A stretch of DNA of 7,883 nt from an uncultured Oribacterium sp. (GCA_937927445.1 CALAOB010000042.1:1-7883); one strand, 5' to 3'. Positions 1-6,777 are shown, counted from the stretch's first letter. Notes: a model not told the origin generated them from the sequence alone. Program-made: numbers and translations.

Positions 1-1
1 T

Positions 2-727
2 TACTCACGAGGCATGCGGCAGCGTCTCGGCATCGCCGATGTCCTCATGAAGGACCCGGAAATCATCATCATGGATGAGCCGACGCTCGGCATCGACCCG
101 TCCGGTATGCGGGAGCTCACCGCCCTGATCCGTGAGCTGAGCGTCAAGGATGGCCGCACCATCCTGATCTCCTCCCACGAGCTCTACCAGATCCAGGAAA
201 TCTCCGACCGCGTCGGCATCTTCGTAAAAGGAAGGATGATTGCCTGCGGACGCATCGACGAGCTCGGACAGCAGCTCCAGAACGAAGGCCTCTACATGGT
301 CGACTTCCGCGCAGAGAAGATGGAAGATGACCAGCATGCCGGAAATCATAGGACCGCGGTGGAGGCAGGCACAGAGCGAGGCGTGATGAACGCTGCGGCA
401 GAGACATTGGCCTCTGATCATGGGACATCGACCATAGAGGAACTGAAGTCTCTGGTGCGCGGCATCGAGGGCGTGCGCCTCGTCGGCGTGAAGGAGGATG
501 GAACCCTCCACGTCGAGTCGGGCCGCGACATCCGCGCGGAGCTCTTCCGGAAGCTGACGGACGCCGGCTATCTGCTGAGCGAGCTCCACGAGCGTGGCGG
601 TGACCTCGATGAAATCTACCGCAAATATTTCGAAAAAGCAGGAGGTGACGAGAACTATGACAATCGCACAGAACAGCATAAAGAAAAGCGATCACTCAGA
701 GAAAAGCTTCTCAGGCATAGCCGCTGA
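2..727 (+). CDS. ABC transporter ATP-binding protein, 3' part (5' end outside window)
   Basis: This is the C-terminal part of an ABC ATPase that would power the adjacent ABC-2 permease from the cytoplasmic face of the membrane. The reading frame is open from position 2, so the start and Walker A lie upstream of the window. The first visible residues, YSRGMRQRLG, are a variant of the LSGGQ signature. They are followed by Walker B (IIIMDEPT), the D-loop (LGIDP) and the switch histidine in ISSHE, the usual order for this family. After about residue 95 of the visible part comes a less conserved regulatory tail (IRAELFRKLTDAGYLLSEL, then DLDEIYRKYF), typical of ATPases paired with NosY/ABC-2 type permeases. 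The last roughly 23 residues are basic and overlap the permease gene by 71 nt. Homologues may stop nearer the EIYRKYF segment, so the tail could reflect a frame change. The substrate cannot be told from sequence. Confidence 0.93.
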   Translation, partial: YSRGMRQRLGIADVLMKDPEIIIMDEPTLGIDPSGMRELTALIRELSVKDGRTILISSHELYQIQEISDRVGIFVKGRMIACGRIDELGQQLQNEGLYMVDFRAEKMEDDQHAGNHRTAVEAGTERGVMNAAAETLASDHGTSTIEELKSLVRGIEGVRLVGVKEDGTLHVESGRDIRAELFRKLTDAGYLLSELHERGGDLDEIYRKYFEKAGGDENYDNRTEQHKEKRSLREKLLRHSR

Positions 728-1874
728 TGGTTCGCAGTGTCCGTTCGGAGGCGCTACTTCGATGAGCATCGGCACTTCCACGCAGGCGGCAACGCCCGAC
801 GCAGGTAAGAAATCGGCTGGACATCTGCTGAAGAAAATCGTCGACTGGTTCATGGAAGATGATGATCTGCTGCCGGGGGAGACACCGGAAAGCCATGCAG
901 CGAATGTGCGGACCAACCGCCGTGGCATGGCCGTGCTCTACCGGAAGGAACTCGCGGATCATCTCTGCAGCCGTCGCTTCTGGGCGCTCTTTGCGCTCCT
1001 CATGATCGTTTCGGTGGCGAGCCTGTACGGCGCTATCGGATCGCTCCGGCAGACAGCATTGGCCGCACAGTCCCAGGGGCAGGCCGTCAGTGAATTCCAG
1101 TTTCTGAAACTGTTTACGACCGCCGGCAGCTCGATCTACAGCTTCCAGAGCTTCATCGGCTTCCTCGGTCCGATCTTCGGTATCATGCTCGGCTTCGACG
1201 CCATCAACAACGAGCAGGCGCAGGGTACGCTGAACCGACTCGCCGCGCAGCCGATCTACCGCGATACCATCATCAACGCGAAGTTCCTCGCGGGTGCGAC
1301 GGTTGTCTTCCTGACGGTCTTTTCACTTGGTGGTGTCCTGTCCGGACTCGGGCTTCTGCTGAGCGGCACAAAGCCGGTGGCCGAAGAGTGGGCGCGCCTC
1401 GTGATCTTTCTGCTGCTGAGCGGTGTGTACATCTCGGTATGGCTCGCGATTTCCGTCCTCTTCTCGACGCTTTCGCGCCACGCGGCGACTTCGGCACTTT
1501 CCTCCATCGCGCTCTGGCTCTTCCTCACCATGTTCCTTTCCCTCGTGGCGAGCGGCCTCGCCAACGCGATGTTCGCCGGCACCCATGCCTCCGCGCAGGA
1601 TGTGATCAGCGCGTACCGCCTGCAGACCGGCATCAACCGCATCTCGCCGTACTACCTCTTCAGTGAAGCTGCTTCCGTCCTCATGAACCCGAACGTCCGC
1701 TCCCTCGACATCATGTCCCTCGTCGAGTACCAGAACGGCGCCCTCGCCTCGTACCTGAGCCTCGGACAGTCCCTCCTCCAGATCTGGCCGCACCTTGTCG
1801 CCATGATCATGGAAGTCGTCATCGGCTTCGCCCTCGCTTATATAATCTTCATGCGGAAGGAAATCCGCGCGTAA
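657..1874 (+). CDS. ABC-2 type transporter permease
   Basis: This 405-residue integral membrane protein is the likely partner of the overlapping ATPase. I chose the ATG at 657 because GGAGGTGA (641-648) sits 8 nt upstream; an in-frame ATG at 594 has no such site. Residues 1-105 are cytosolic and partly low-complexity (CPFGGATSMSIG region), ending in YRKELADHLCSRRFW, the usual lead-in to the first helix. About six hydrophobic segments follow, near residues 107-128, 164-182, 208-236, 246-270, 281-303 and 377-399. A large extracytoplasmic loop lies between the first two and another near 305-375. The segment GFDAINNEQAQGTLNRLAAQ between helices 2 and 3 is the conserved cytoplasmic coupling motif of NosY-like ABC-2 permeases. 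The gene ends in MRKEIRA and is followed 12 nt later by an intrinsic terminator. The direction is most likely export; the substrate is unknown. Confidence 0.92.
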   Translation: MTIAQNSIKKSDHSEKSFSGIAADGSQCPFGGATSMSIGTSTQAATPDAGKKSAGHLLKKIVDWFMEDDDLLPGETPESHAANVRTNRRGMAVLYRKELADHLCSRRFWALFALLMIVSVASLYGAIGSLRQTALAAQSQGQAVSEFQFLKLFTTAGSSIYSFQSFIGFLGPIFGIMLGFDAINNEQAQGTLNRLAAQPIYRDTIINAKFLAGATVVFLTVFSLGGVLSGLGLLLSGTKPVAEEWARLVIFLLLSGVYISVWLAISVLFSTLSRHAATSALSSIALWLFLTMFLSLVASGLANAMFAGTHASAQDVISAYRLQTGINRISPYYLFSEAASVLMNPNVRSLDIMSLVEYQNGALASYLSLGQSLLQIWPHLVAMIMEVVIGFALAYIIFMRKEIRA

Positions 1875-1886
1875 AGAATGCCAAAC

Positions 1887-1930
1887 CGCGGCGCAGGACC
1901 TCGAAATCTGGTCCCGCGCCGCGCTTTTTA
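1887..1930 (+). terminator. Intrinsic terminator after the ABC operon
   Basis: A 13-bp GC-rich stem (GCGGCGCAGGACC at 1888-1900 against GGTCCCGCGCCGC at 1910-1922, one mismatch) has a 9-nt loop and is followed by GCTTTTTA. It lies just after the permease stop codon. The minus strand has no T-run, so it should work only for rightward transcription. Confidence 0.9.
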
Positions 1931-1990
1931 TTTCCCTGGATTTGACCCATATTTGCATTAGAAGCCGGCTTGCTGCGGTACTTCCTGATT

Positions 1991-2058
1991 ATTTGTTCTA
2001 TCTTTAACACCTGCCTGCTCGGTGAAAACCGGGCAGGCAGGTACTTTTTTGAACAAAT
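1991..2058 (+). terminator. Second strong hairpin terminator with outer inverted arms
   Basis: The core is a 15-bp stem (ACCTGCCTGCTCGGT at 2009-2023 with ACCGGGCAGGCAGGT at 2028-2042, one G-U pair) closed by a GAAA tetraloop and followed by ACTTTTTT (2043-2050). An outer perfect inverted repeat, ATTTGTTC (1991-1998) and GAACAAAT (2051-2058), brackets the core. No gene lies between this and the first terminator, so it is either a backup terminator or the 3' end of a short untranslated transcript starting around 1931-1990. Confidence 0.8.
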
Positions 2059-2062
2059 GTAC

Positions 2063-2166
2063 ACGCAAGACCTATTCTTAAAATCGTGTATAGAGATTTT
2101 GAAGTAAAAAGCGAATCCAGGACGTAAAAATAGATACGCAAGATGATATTTTGAAATCGTGTATAT
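2063..2166 (+). repeat. Direct repeat with 73-bp spacing carrying the CGTGTATA motif
   Basis: Two 31-nt copies, 2063-2093 and 2136-2166, match at 23 positions. Each starts with ACGCAAGA and ends with AAATCGTGTATA, and both matched blocks are offset by exactly 73 nt. The intervening part has diverged. Confidence 0.75.
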
Positions 2167-2313
2167 GAAATTGCGAATTTACCGCTATTTTCTTTGAATG
2201 TTTGCTCTTAAAATAGACACATTTTATTTATATACGAGTTTATGTATATAAATCACGCTAATGAAGCTTGCGAAGGACGAAATTCATAGATATGATTTTT
2301 AAATCAGTTGATG

Positions 2314-2366
2314 CGTGTATAGTGCCATCCCATAGCTATGTTTATAGCGGAGTAAAACTATACACG
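2314..2366. repeat. Inverted repeat of the CGTGTATAGT motif with central palindrome
   Basis: CGTGTATAGT (2314-2323) and ACTATACACG (2357-2366) are perfect 10-bp inverted arms separated by 33 nt. Inside lies the perfect palindrome CATAGCTATG (2331-2340). The arrangement could be a paired operator site or a cruciform-prone structure. The sequence alone does not tell which. Confidence 0.75.
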
Positions 2367-2549
2367 GAGGGATTAATTAGGAAATCGTATCTATTGAGAT
2401 GTGCAAAAACCAAATATAGTCTGTTTGTGGATATTGTCAAAAGTCAAAACTTATATTACGATATGTATATGCAAAAAGACGAAGTTATTTAAGAATACAT
2501 GCAGATATTCTATGCGAGCCATCGTCACAGTGTATACCTGGCCTTGATT

Positions 2550-2593
2550 CCTGATTTCTGTTTTCCTAATTCTGAAATCGGGCTTCTGATTTC
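2550..2593 (+). promoter_or_regulatory. Mutually exclusive hairpins in the leader of the helicase-like gene
   Basis: CCTGATTTC (2550-2558) can pair with GAAATCGGG (2574-2582; one G-U pair). The same GAAATC (2574-2579) can instead pair with GATTTC (2588-2593). The middle strand is shared, so only one hairpin can form at a time. The block sits 50-90 nt before the start codon. Whether it lies inside the transcript is not known, because no firm promoter is visible. Confidence 0.35.
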
Positions 2594-2642
2594 GTCGTTG
2601 CGATTATGATTATTACACTCCGAGCGAAAGGAACTACTCGAG

Positions 2643-5600
2643 ATGTCCGATGTACATCGATCTGAAATGTCTCTGGCCTCGGCCTATGAGCGAATCCTTT
2701 CTGCGCTGGAAAGCGGCAGGGATGTGCTGGCGATGCCGCCGGTCGGTCAGCTTCGTCTGGACTGCTATCGACAGCTTGTGAAGCAGCTTCCGGGTATCAT
2801 ACTGATCATTTCTTCATTTAAAGAGCGCATGGAAAAAGAAATCGCTATGCTTGAACAGGATGGTATCCCTGCGGCGATGCTGCATTCCGGCACGACGGAT
2901 TATGTCATGGCCGCGCAGCGGGAGCGCGTCCGACGACATCATTTCCGAATACTCTTTGTCTCACCAGGTCTTCTGGAGAAGTCTGAAATCCGCTCTTTCC
3001 TCGTCTCTCAGGCATCGATTTCCCTAATCGTCATCGATGAAGCCCAGATCTGTTCGATCCACGCACCACATTTCCAGCCGCTCTACTACGCGATCCCACT
3101 TCTGCTGAAGGATCTCGAGCGACAGGCAGCAGGCAGACAGGCGTCTGGGAATCTGCATATGCTCTGTCGAGAAGCCGCTTCCGGTGGTGCATCCATCGAA
3201 GGATCGCGCGCAACAGCCGCTTCCGGTGCTGTTCATATAGAAGCATCCGACCGTCAGAGATCCACCAGACCCGCCCGTCCACCGGTCCTTGCACTGGCAC
3301 TGCCGACGACGCGACAGGTGGAGCAGGACATCGGGCACTTTTTCTCACTTCAGCATCCACTTCTCATCCGGCATCAGTTTGAACGTCTGAATCTCTTTCT
3401 GTCAGTGCATCGTCCACAGCGCAAGGCACCGTTTCTCCTCGATTTTCTGCGCCGCCATGAAGACGAAGCAGGCATCATCTACTGCACAGAGCATCGTCTG
3501 ACGGAGCACATCGCACAGCTGCTCAATCGCAGCGGTTTCCCAGCGCTCTCCTACCACGCAGGTCTGACCCGTGAGGAGCGGATGGCGAATGCCCGGGCTT
3601 TCTGCACAGGTGGACAGCCGTCAGACCATCCGACCGCAGCCACGTACATCGCAGGTAGCCGACATTCAGACGCCCGGATGACGAATCGACGGGTGCAGGG
3701 GCTGACCACGCACGATGCCAGGGCCAATGCAGGCGCCCGGATCCTCGTCGTAACGCCGGATCCTTTTCTCGAGCTGGACCGGTCGGATGTGCGCTTCGTG
3801 CTGCACTACACTATGCCGGAAAGTCTCGACCATTATTATCAGGAAGTCGTCCATGCGGGATGTGACGGCCTGCCGGCCGAGTGCATTCTCCTTGCGAACG
3901 AGCGCGACTTCGAGCTCCAGCGCACGAAGCTCGGGAAGGTGACGCTCGGCTACCAGGCGTATTCGGAAGTCGTCGCGCAGGTAAAACGGCGGTTTGAGGC
4001 GATGCGCCACTACGCGATGACGCACCAGTGTCTGCGCGCATTTATAAAAAATTATGTTGAGCAGGCAGATGAAACGTCCGCCGACTACGAGGTCCTCACG
4101 CTGCCGTCGCGGAATCGAGTGCTGACGAGCGCAGAGCTGCCGGTCGACGAGAGCCTGCGGACGATCCGGCAGTCCGGGCGCTATCCGGTAAACCGCGTTC
4201 AGAAGGTGTCGATGCAGCTGAAGCGCGCGGAGAAGCAGCATGTCTTCATACGCTATGCCGATCGGGAGCACATGCGAAACCAGGCCTATAAATATGATCA
4301 TCTCCGCACGGATCCCTGGGAGCTGTGCGAGCCGGGAATTCGCGTGCAGAATTTCCGTGCATTTTCCATCCCGCGTGACAGCTGCTGCGTGAACTGCAAT
4401 CCAGAGCACTTCCTCGAGGAGGACCGCTATGGCATCAGCGATACCATGGGCCTTCAGGAACGGATGCGCGAACATCTGCACCAGCTCGAGACGGACATGG
4501 ATGTCGGGCGGAAGATCCGCCTGTGGAAGGCGGGCGAAAAGCAGCACCATTTCGATTATGATGCGCATGCGAAGCGCACAGGAAGGATCATGGCGATGCG
4601 AAAAGTCGAATATCAGAAAAATGAAAATGCGATGGCCACGGCGCTCGGTCAGTCCGCACAGACGTCGGGAGAAGCGCCTGCGCTGTCGTCCTCTGCGCCG
4701 TGGCCTGCGTCACGTGTGTCGGTGTCCCTATCGGACGCTCGTCTCACGGATGTCACGGCATCTGAGGGCAATGTTTCTGCCCGGACCCTCGATGGCGAGC
4801 TGGAAGGACAGCCGCTTCCGAATGAAACCGGGTGTGCCACACAGGTTCGGACCAGCGAATTCCAGCCCGACGCACAGCAACTCCGGCTGCTTGAAAGCGC
4901 CCGTCTCGAGATTTCGCCTGAAATGCGGACGCAGCTGCTCGGAAATCTGAAGGCGCTTCGGAAGCGGCTCGCGATGGAGCGGAATGTGCAGGCGTACCAG
5001 ATTTTCACCGACAAATCACTGGTGGAGATGTGCCGTATGCTCCCGCTCACCCGCGAGGAATTTGCGCGCATCCACGGTGTCGGACAGCGGAAGCTGGAAC
5101 TCCACTACGAAACCTTCACCGATGAGATCCGGAAAGCCCTCGACCCTGCGCGTGTCGCAGACTTCTATGAAAACGTGTCGGAGGAGATTCAGCAGGATCT
5201 GCAGGATGGTACCAGAGCCTGTGCAAGCATGGGATTCGCGGCTGACCTTGGGCACTTTGCAGGTTTCTGTGAAAATGAGTCGGGAAAGATACAGGATAGT
5301 ACGGTAGGTTCTGTAAGCATGGGATTCGCGGCTGATCCGGGGCAGCAGGAAAACAGCACGTGTGCAGGCCTGACGGATGCCGGTGTGCCTGCAACTGTTA
5401 TAAAGTCCGTGCCGAAAGCAAGGTCAGAATCGCAGCAGAATCCGAAATACCGTTTTATCCCGGACGATGTCCTGCTGGCCTTTCTTGAGGAGAAGTACCT
5501 GCAGCAGCGGACGCGGAAGCAGGTCAAGAAGAAGCAGGACTTCTTCCTGACCGTGGCAGAAGCCGCCTCCTTCCACTGCTCAGACGGCCTGCGCTCGCCG

Positions 5601-5903
5601 GAAATCGCTGCGCTTTTGAACACGCTCGTCGAGGATGCAGAGCAGCAGGAACAGGAGCGGAAGAAGCTGTATGGTGCGACCATCGACCGAAAGCTGGCGG
5701 AGCTTGGCTACCTCGAATTAAGCGAATACAGAATCAACGGCCGGCCGCGTCAGGCCTACCTCCCAACCACCAAAGGAGAGGCCGCCGGCATTGTCCTCGG
5801 CACCCGGAAGAGCCAGGGTGGCGTGGATTATCCGACCGCTTACTTCAGCGCAGCCGCCGCAGGCTGGGTTGCGACGCTGTTCGTTCGCGAAGAGCAGACA
5901 TAA
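2643..5903 (+). CDS. RecQ-like helicase-family protein with HRDC domain and eroded ATPase motifs
   Basis: This 1086-residue cytoplasmic protein starts at an ATG with GAAAGGA 10 nt upstream. Residues 15-430 follow the RecQ two-domain helicase core: ESGRDVLAMPPVGQ (motif I region, 23-36), VIDEAQICS (motif II, about 130-138), GIIYC (277-281), YHAGL (304-308), and VRFVLHYTMPES...YYQEVVHAGCDGLPAE (383-413). Key residues are lost. Walker A has no GKS, the DEAH box reads DEAQ, motif V reads FLELD where FGMGI is usual, and motif VI has H and C for the two arginines of GRAGRDG. Motif 0 (FRxGQ) is absent. Residues 450-475 resemble the RecQ zinc-domain helices (HQCLRAF), with CCVNC displaced to 581-585. 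Residues about 765-833 form a clear HRDC domain (LKALRKRLA...IFTDKSLVEM...HGVGQRKLE). The C-terminus (about 985-1055) looks winged-helix-like. Low-complexity inserts interrupt loops at about 160-215, 320-365, 670-745 and 850-930. ATP-driven unwinding is doubtful; DNA binding is likely. Confidence 0.85.
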   Translation: MSDVHRSEMSLASAYERILSALESGRDVLAMPPVGQLRLDCYRQLVKQLPGIILIISSFKERMEKEIAMLEQDGIPAAMLHSGTTDYVMAAQRERVRRHHFRILFVSPGLLEKSEIRSFLVSQASISLIVIDEAQICSIHAPHFQPLYYAIPLLLKDLERQAAGRQASGNLHMLCREAASGGASIEGSRATAASGAVHIEASDRQRSTRPARPPVLALALPTTRQVEQDIGHFFSLQHPLLIRHQFERLNLFLSVHRPQRKAPFLLDFLRRHEDEAGIIYCTEHRLTEHIAQLLNRSGFPALSYHAGLTREERMANARAFCTGGQPSDHPTAATYIAGSRHSDARMTNRRVQGLTTHDARANAGARILVVTPDPFLELDRSDVRFVLHYTMPESLDHYYQEVVHAGCDGLPAECILLANERDFELQRTKLGKVTLGYQAYSEVVAQVKRRFEAMRHYAMTHQCLRAFIKNYVEQADETSADYEVLTLPSRNRVLTSAELPVDESLRTIRQSGRYPVNRVQKVSMQLKRAEKQHVFIRYADREHMRNQAYKYDHLRTDPWELCEPGIRVQNFRAFSIPRDSCCVNCNPEHFLEEDRYGISDTMGLQERMREHLHQLETDMDVGRKIRLWKAGEKQHHFDYDAHAKRTGRIMAMRKVEYQKNENAMATALGQSAQTSGEAPALSSSAPWPASRVSVSLSDARLTDVTASEGNVSARTLDGELEGQPLPNETGCATQVRTSEFQPDAQQLRLLESARLEISPEMRTQLLGNLKALRKRLAMERNVQAYQIFTDKSLVEMCRMLPLTREEFARIHGVGQRKLELHYETFTDEIRKALDPARVADFYENVSEEIQQDLQDGTRACASMGFAADLGHFAGFCENESGKIQDSTVGSVSMGFAADPGQQENSTCAGLTDAGVPATVIKSVPKARSESQQNPKYRFIPDDVLLAFLEEKYLQQRTRKQVKKKQDFFLTVAEAASFHCSDGLRSPEIAALLNTLVEDAEQQEQERKKLYGATIDRKLAELGYLELSEYRINGRPRQAYLPTTKGEAAGIVLGTRKSQGGVDYPTAYFSAAAAGWVATLFVREEQT
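3174..3257 (+). repeat. 42-bp in-frame duplication inside the helicase-like gene
   Basis: GCCGCTTCCGGTG occurs at 3174 and again at 3216, and similarity continues through ATCGAAG against ATAGAAG. The 42-nt period equals 14 residues, giving EAASGGASIEGSRA followed by TAASGAVHIEASDR. It lies in an insert between helicase motifs II and III, absent from ordinary RecQ proteins. Confidence 0.65.
5225..5335 (+). repeat. 21-bp identical direct repeat, 90-bp spacing, inside the helicase-like gene
   Basis: Identical 21-nt copies lie at 5225-5245 and 5315-5335, offset by exactly 30 codons, and both encode SMGFAAD. Weaker similarity extends upstream (QDGTRACA against QDSTVGSV). This indicates a recent duplication of about 30 residues in the linker between the HRDC domain and the C-terminal domain. 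Confidence 0.8.
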
Positions 5904-5953
5904 GTCGAATCAGCGGCAGGATTTGCCCGCTTTGTGTAGAAATCACTTGACTA

Positions 5954-5967
5954 TAAGGAGGAATATG
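5954..5967 (+). promoter_or_regulatory. Ribosome binding site deciding the nuclease start
   Basis: AAGGAGG at 5955-5961 is a near-perfect Shine-Dalgarno sequence, but only 3 nt separate it from the ATG at 5965. The frame is open further upstream, to 5791 inside the preceding gene. No other in-frame start has a comparable site, and the next ATG (5983) is too far away. Confidence 0.7.
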
Positions 5968-6777
5968 GATTTATCTGAAAAAATGAAATATGAAATCGAG
6001 CGGCTACAGAGTGCCCGCGCGCAGTATGAGCGCTGGCTGGAAACCGCGCCGGAGGGAACGATTCACTTCCGGGCGAATCCACAGGGCTGGAGCTGGCTCT
6101 ATCGCGCGCCAGGCTCGCAAAAGCCGAAATATTTATCGAAAAAAGAAAGGAAACTGGCGGAGGCGCTGGCGTTGAAGCGGGTTTATCAGGCGAAATTAAA
6201 AGATATTCAGCAACAGATCGAAGCCTATGAGTGCTGCTTGAAGAGCCTGCAAAAAATCAAGCATGCCGAATACATACTGGAGCACTCGGGAGCGCTTCGT
6301 GAATTGACACAAGCATTTCTGTATGATCTGCCGGAGAATCTGAAAGCGTGGGCCTGTGCGGATTACGAAAAGAATCCGATGAATCCGGAACATCTGAATG
6401 TACCGACGGTGAGCGGTGAATTTGTCCGTTCCAAATCAGAACGCTCGATTTATAATCTGCTGAGAAATGCGAAATTGCCATTCCGTTATGAATGCAGGCT
6501 GGAACTGGAAAATGCCAGAAAACCAAATTATCCAGACTTTACGATCGTAGACCCGAAAAGTGGGGATATCTATTATTATGAACACTTCGGCATGATGGAT
6601 GATGAGGATTATCAGCAGGATTTTATAAAGAAGATGAGGACATACCTGAATAATGGAATTTATCCTGGCGTAAACCTGATTATGTCGTTTGAAACGCAGG
6701 AAATGCCATTGGACGAGATCTACGTACAGCAACTGTTGGAGTACTATTTCGGCAAAGGCAGCACGGACATCGGGTGA
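5965..6777 (+). CDS. Coiled-coil protein with PD-(D/E)XK-like nuclease domain
   Basis: This predicted cytoplasmic protein has 270 residues. Residues 1-110 are charged and helical: a first helix (1-25), a GTIHFRANPQGWSWLYR segment (31-47), then a coiled-coil-like stretch KYLSKKERKLAEALALKRVY to about 100. The C-terminal half has the order expected of a PD-(D/E)XK endonuclease fold: VRSKSERSIYNLL (E159), FRYECRLEL, YPDF (D191), then YYYEHFGMMDD (E206). GIYPGVNLIMSFET forms the last core strand. The usual lysine two residues after the final acid is F208 here; K222/K223 or another lysine might substitute. I recognise the layout from uncharacterised Firmicute proteins but know no assigned function. 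It starts 61 nt after the helicase-like gene with no clear terminator between, so co-transcription is likely. Its base composition is lower in GC than its neighbour, which may indicate a different origin. Confidence 0.8.
   Translation: MDLSEKMKYEIERLQSARAQYERWLETAPEGTIHFRANPQGWSWLYRAPGSQKPKYLSKKERKLAEALALKRVYQAKLKDIQQQIEAYECCLKSLQKIKHAEYILEHSGALRELTQAFLYDLPENLKAWACADYEKNPMNPEHLNVPTVSGEFVRSKSERSIYNLLRNAKLPFRYECRLELENARKPNYPDFTIVDPKSGDIYYYEHFGMMDDEDYQQDFIKKMRTYLNNGIYPGVNLIMSFETQEMPLDEIYVQQLLEYYFGKGSTDIG

Larger units (their letters stand above)
2059..2642. other. Gene-poor AT-rich island upstream of the helicase-like gene
   Basis: About 580 nt of markedly AT-rich sequence separates the ABC operon from the RecQ-like gene. 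I see no gene with a ribosome binding site and recognisable product. It holds copies of the CGTGTATAG motif (2085, 2158, 2314 and, inverted, 2357-2366) and the variant AAAATAGACAC (2210-2220), a 73-bp-spaced direct repeat, and a palindrome CATAGCTATG (2331-2340). The part nearest the gene (2540-2620) is less repetitive and probably carries the promoter. TATGAT at 2605-2610 is a possible -10 box, but no good -35 accompanies it. Confidence 0.7.

Noticed and set aside
594..656. Upstream ATG at 594 as permease start
   Set aside because: It has no ribosome binding site and lies deep in the ATPase frame. The ATG at 657 has GGAGGTGA at ideal spacing.
2081..2093. Motif as an SOS (LexA) operator
   Set aside because: It lacks the GAAC-N4-GTTC pattern of Firmicute LexA boxes, and copies are far from the coding starts.
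2268..2492. Open frame of 74 codons starting at TTG in the AT-rich island
   Set aside because: It has no ribosome binding site and no recognisable protein, and it runs across the inverted motif pair at 2314-2366, whose symmetry explains the sequence better than coding.
3666..4568. 300-codon open frame on the minus strand
   Set aside because: It is antisense to the helicase-like gene, whose RecQ motifs fix the real frame. High GC and codon bias commonly leave such shadow frames open.
5910..5935. Hairpin between the helicase-like and nuclease genes (AGCGGCA...TGCCCGCT)
   Set aside because: The stem is short with a bulge and only three Ts follow. It is too weak to call a terminator, so co-transcription remains the simpler reading.
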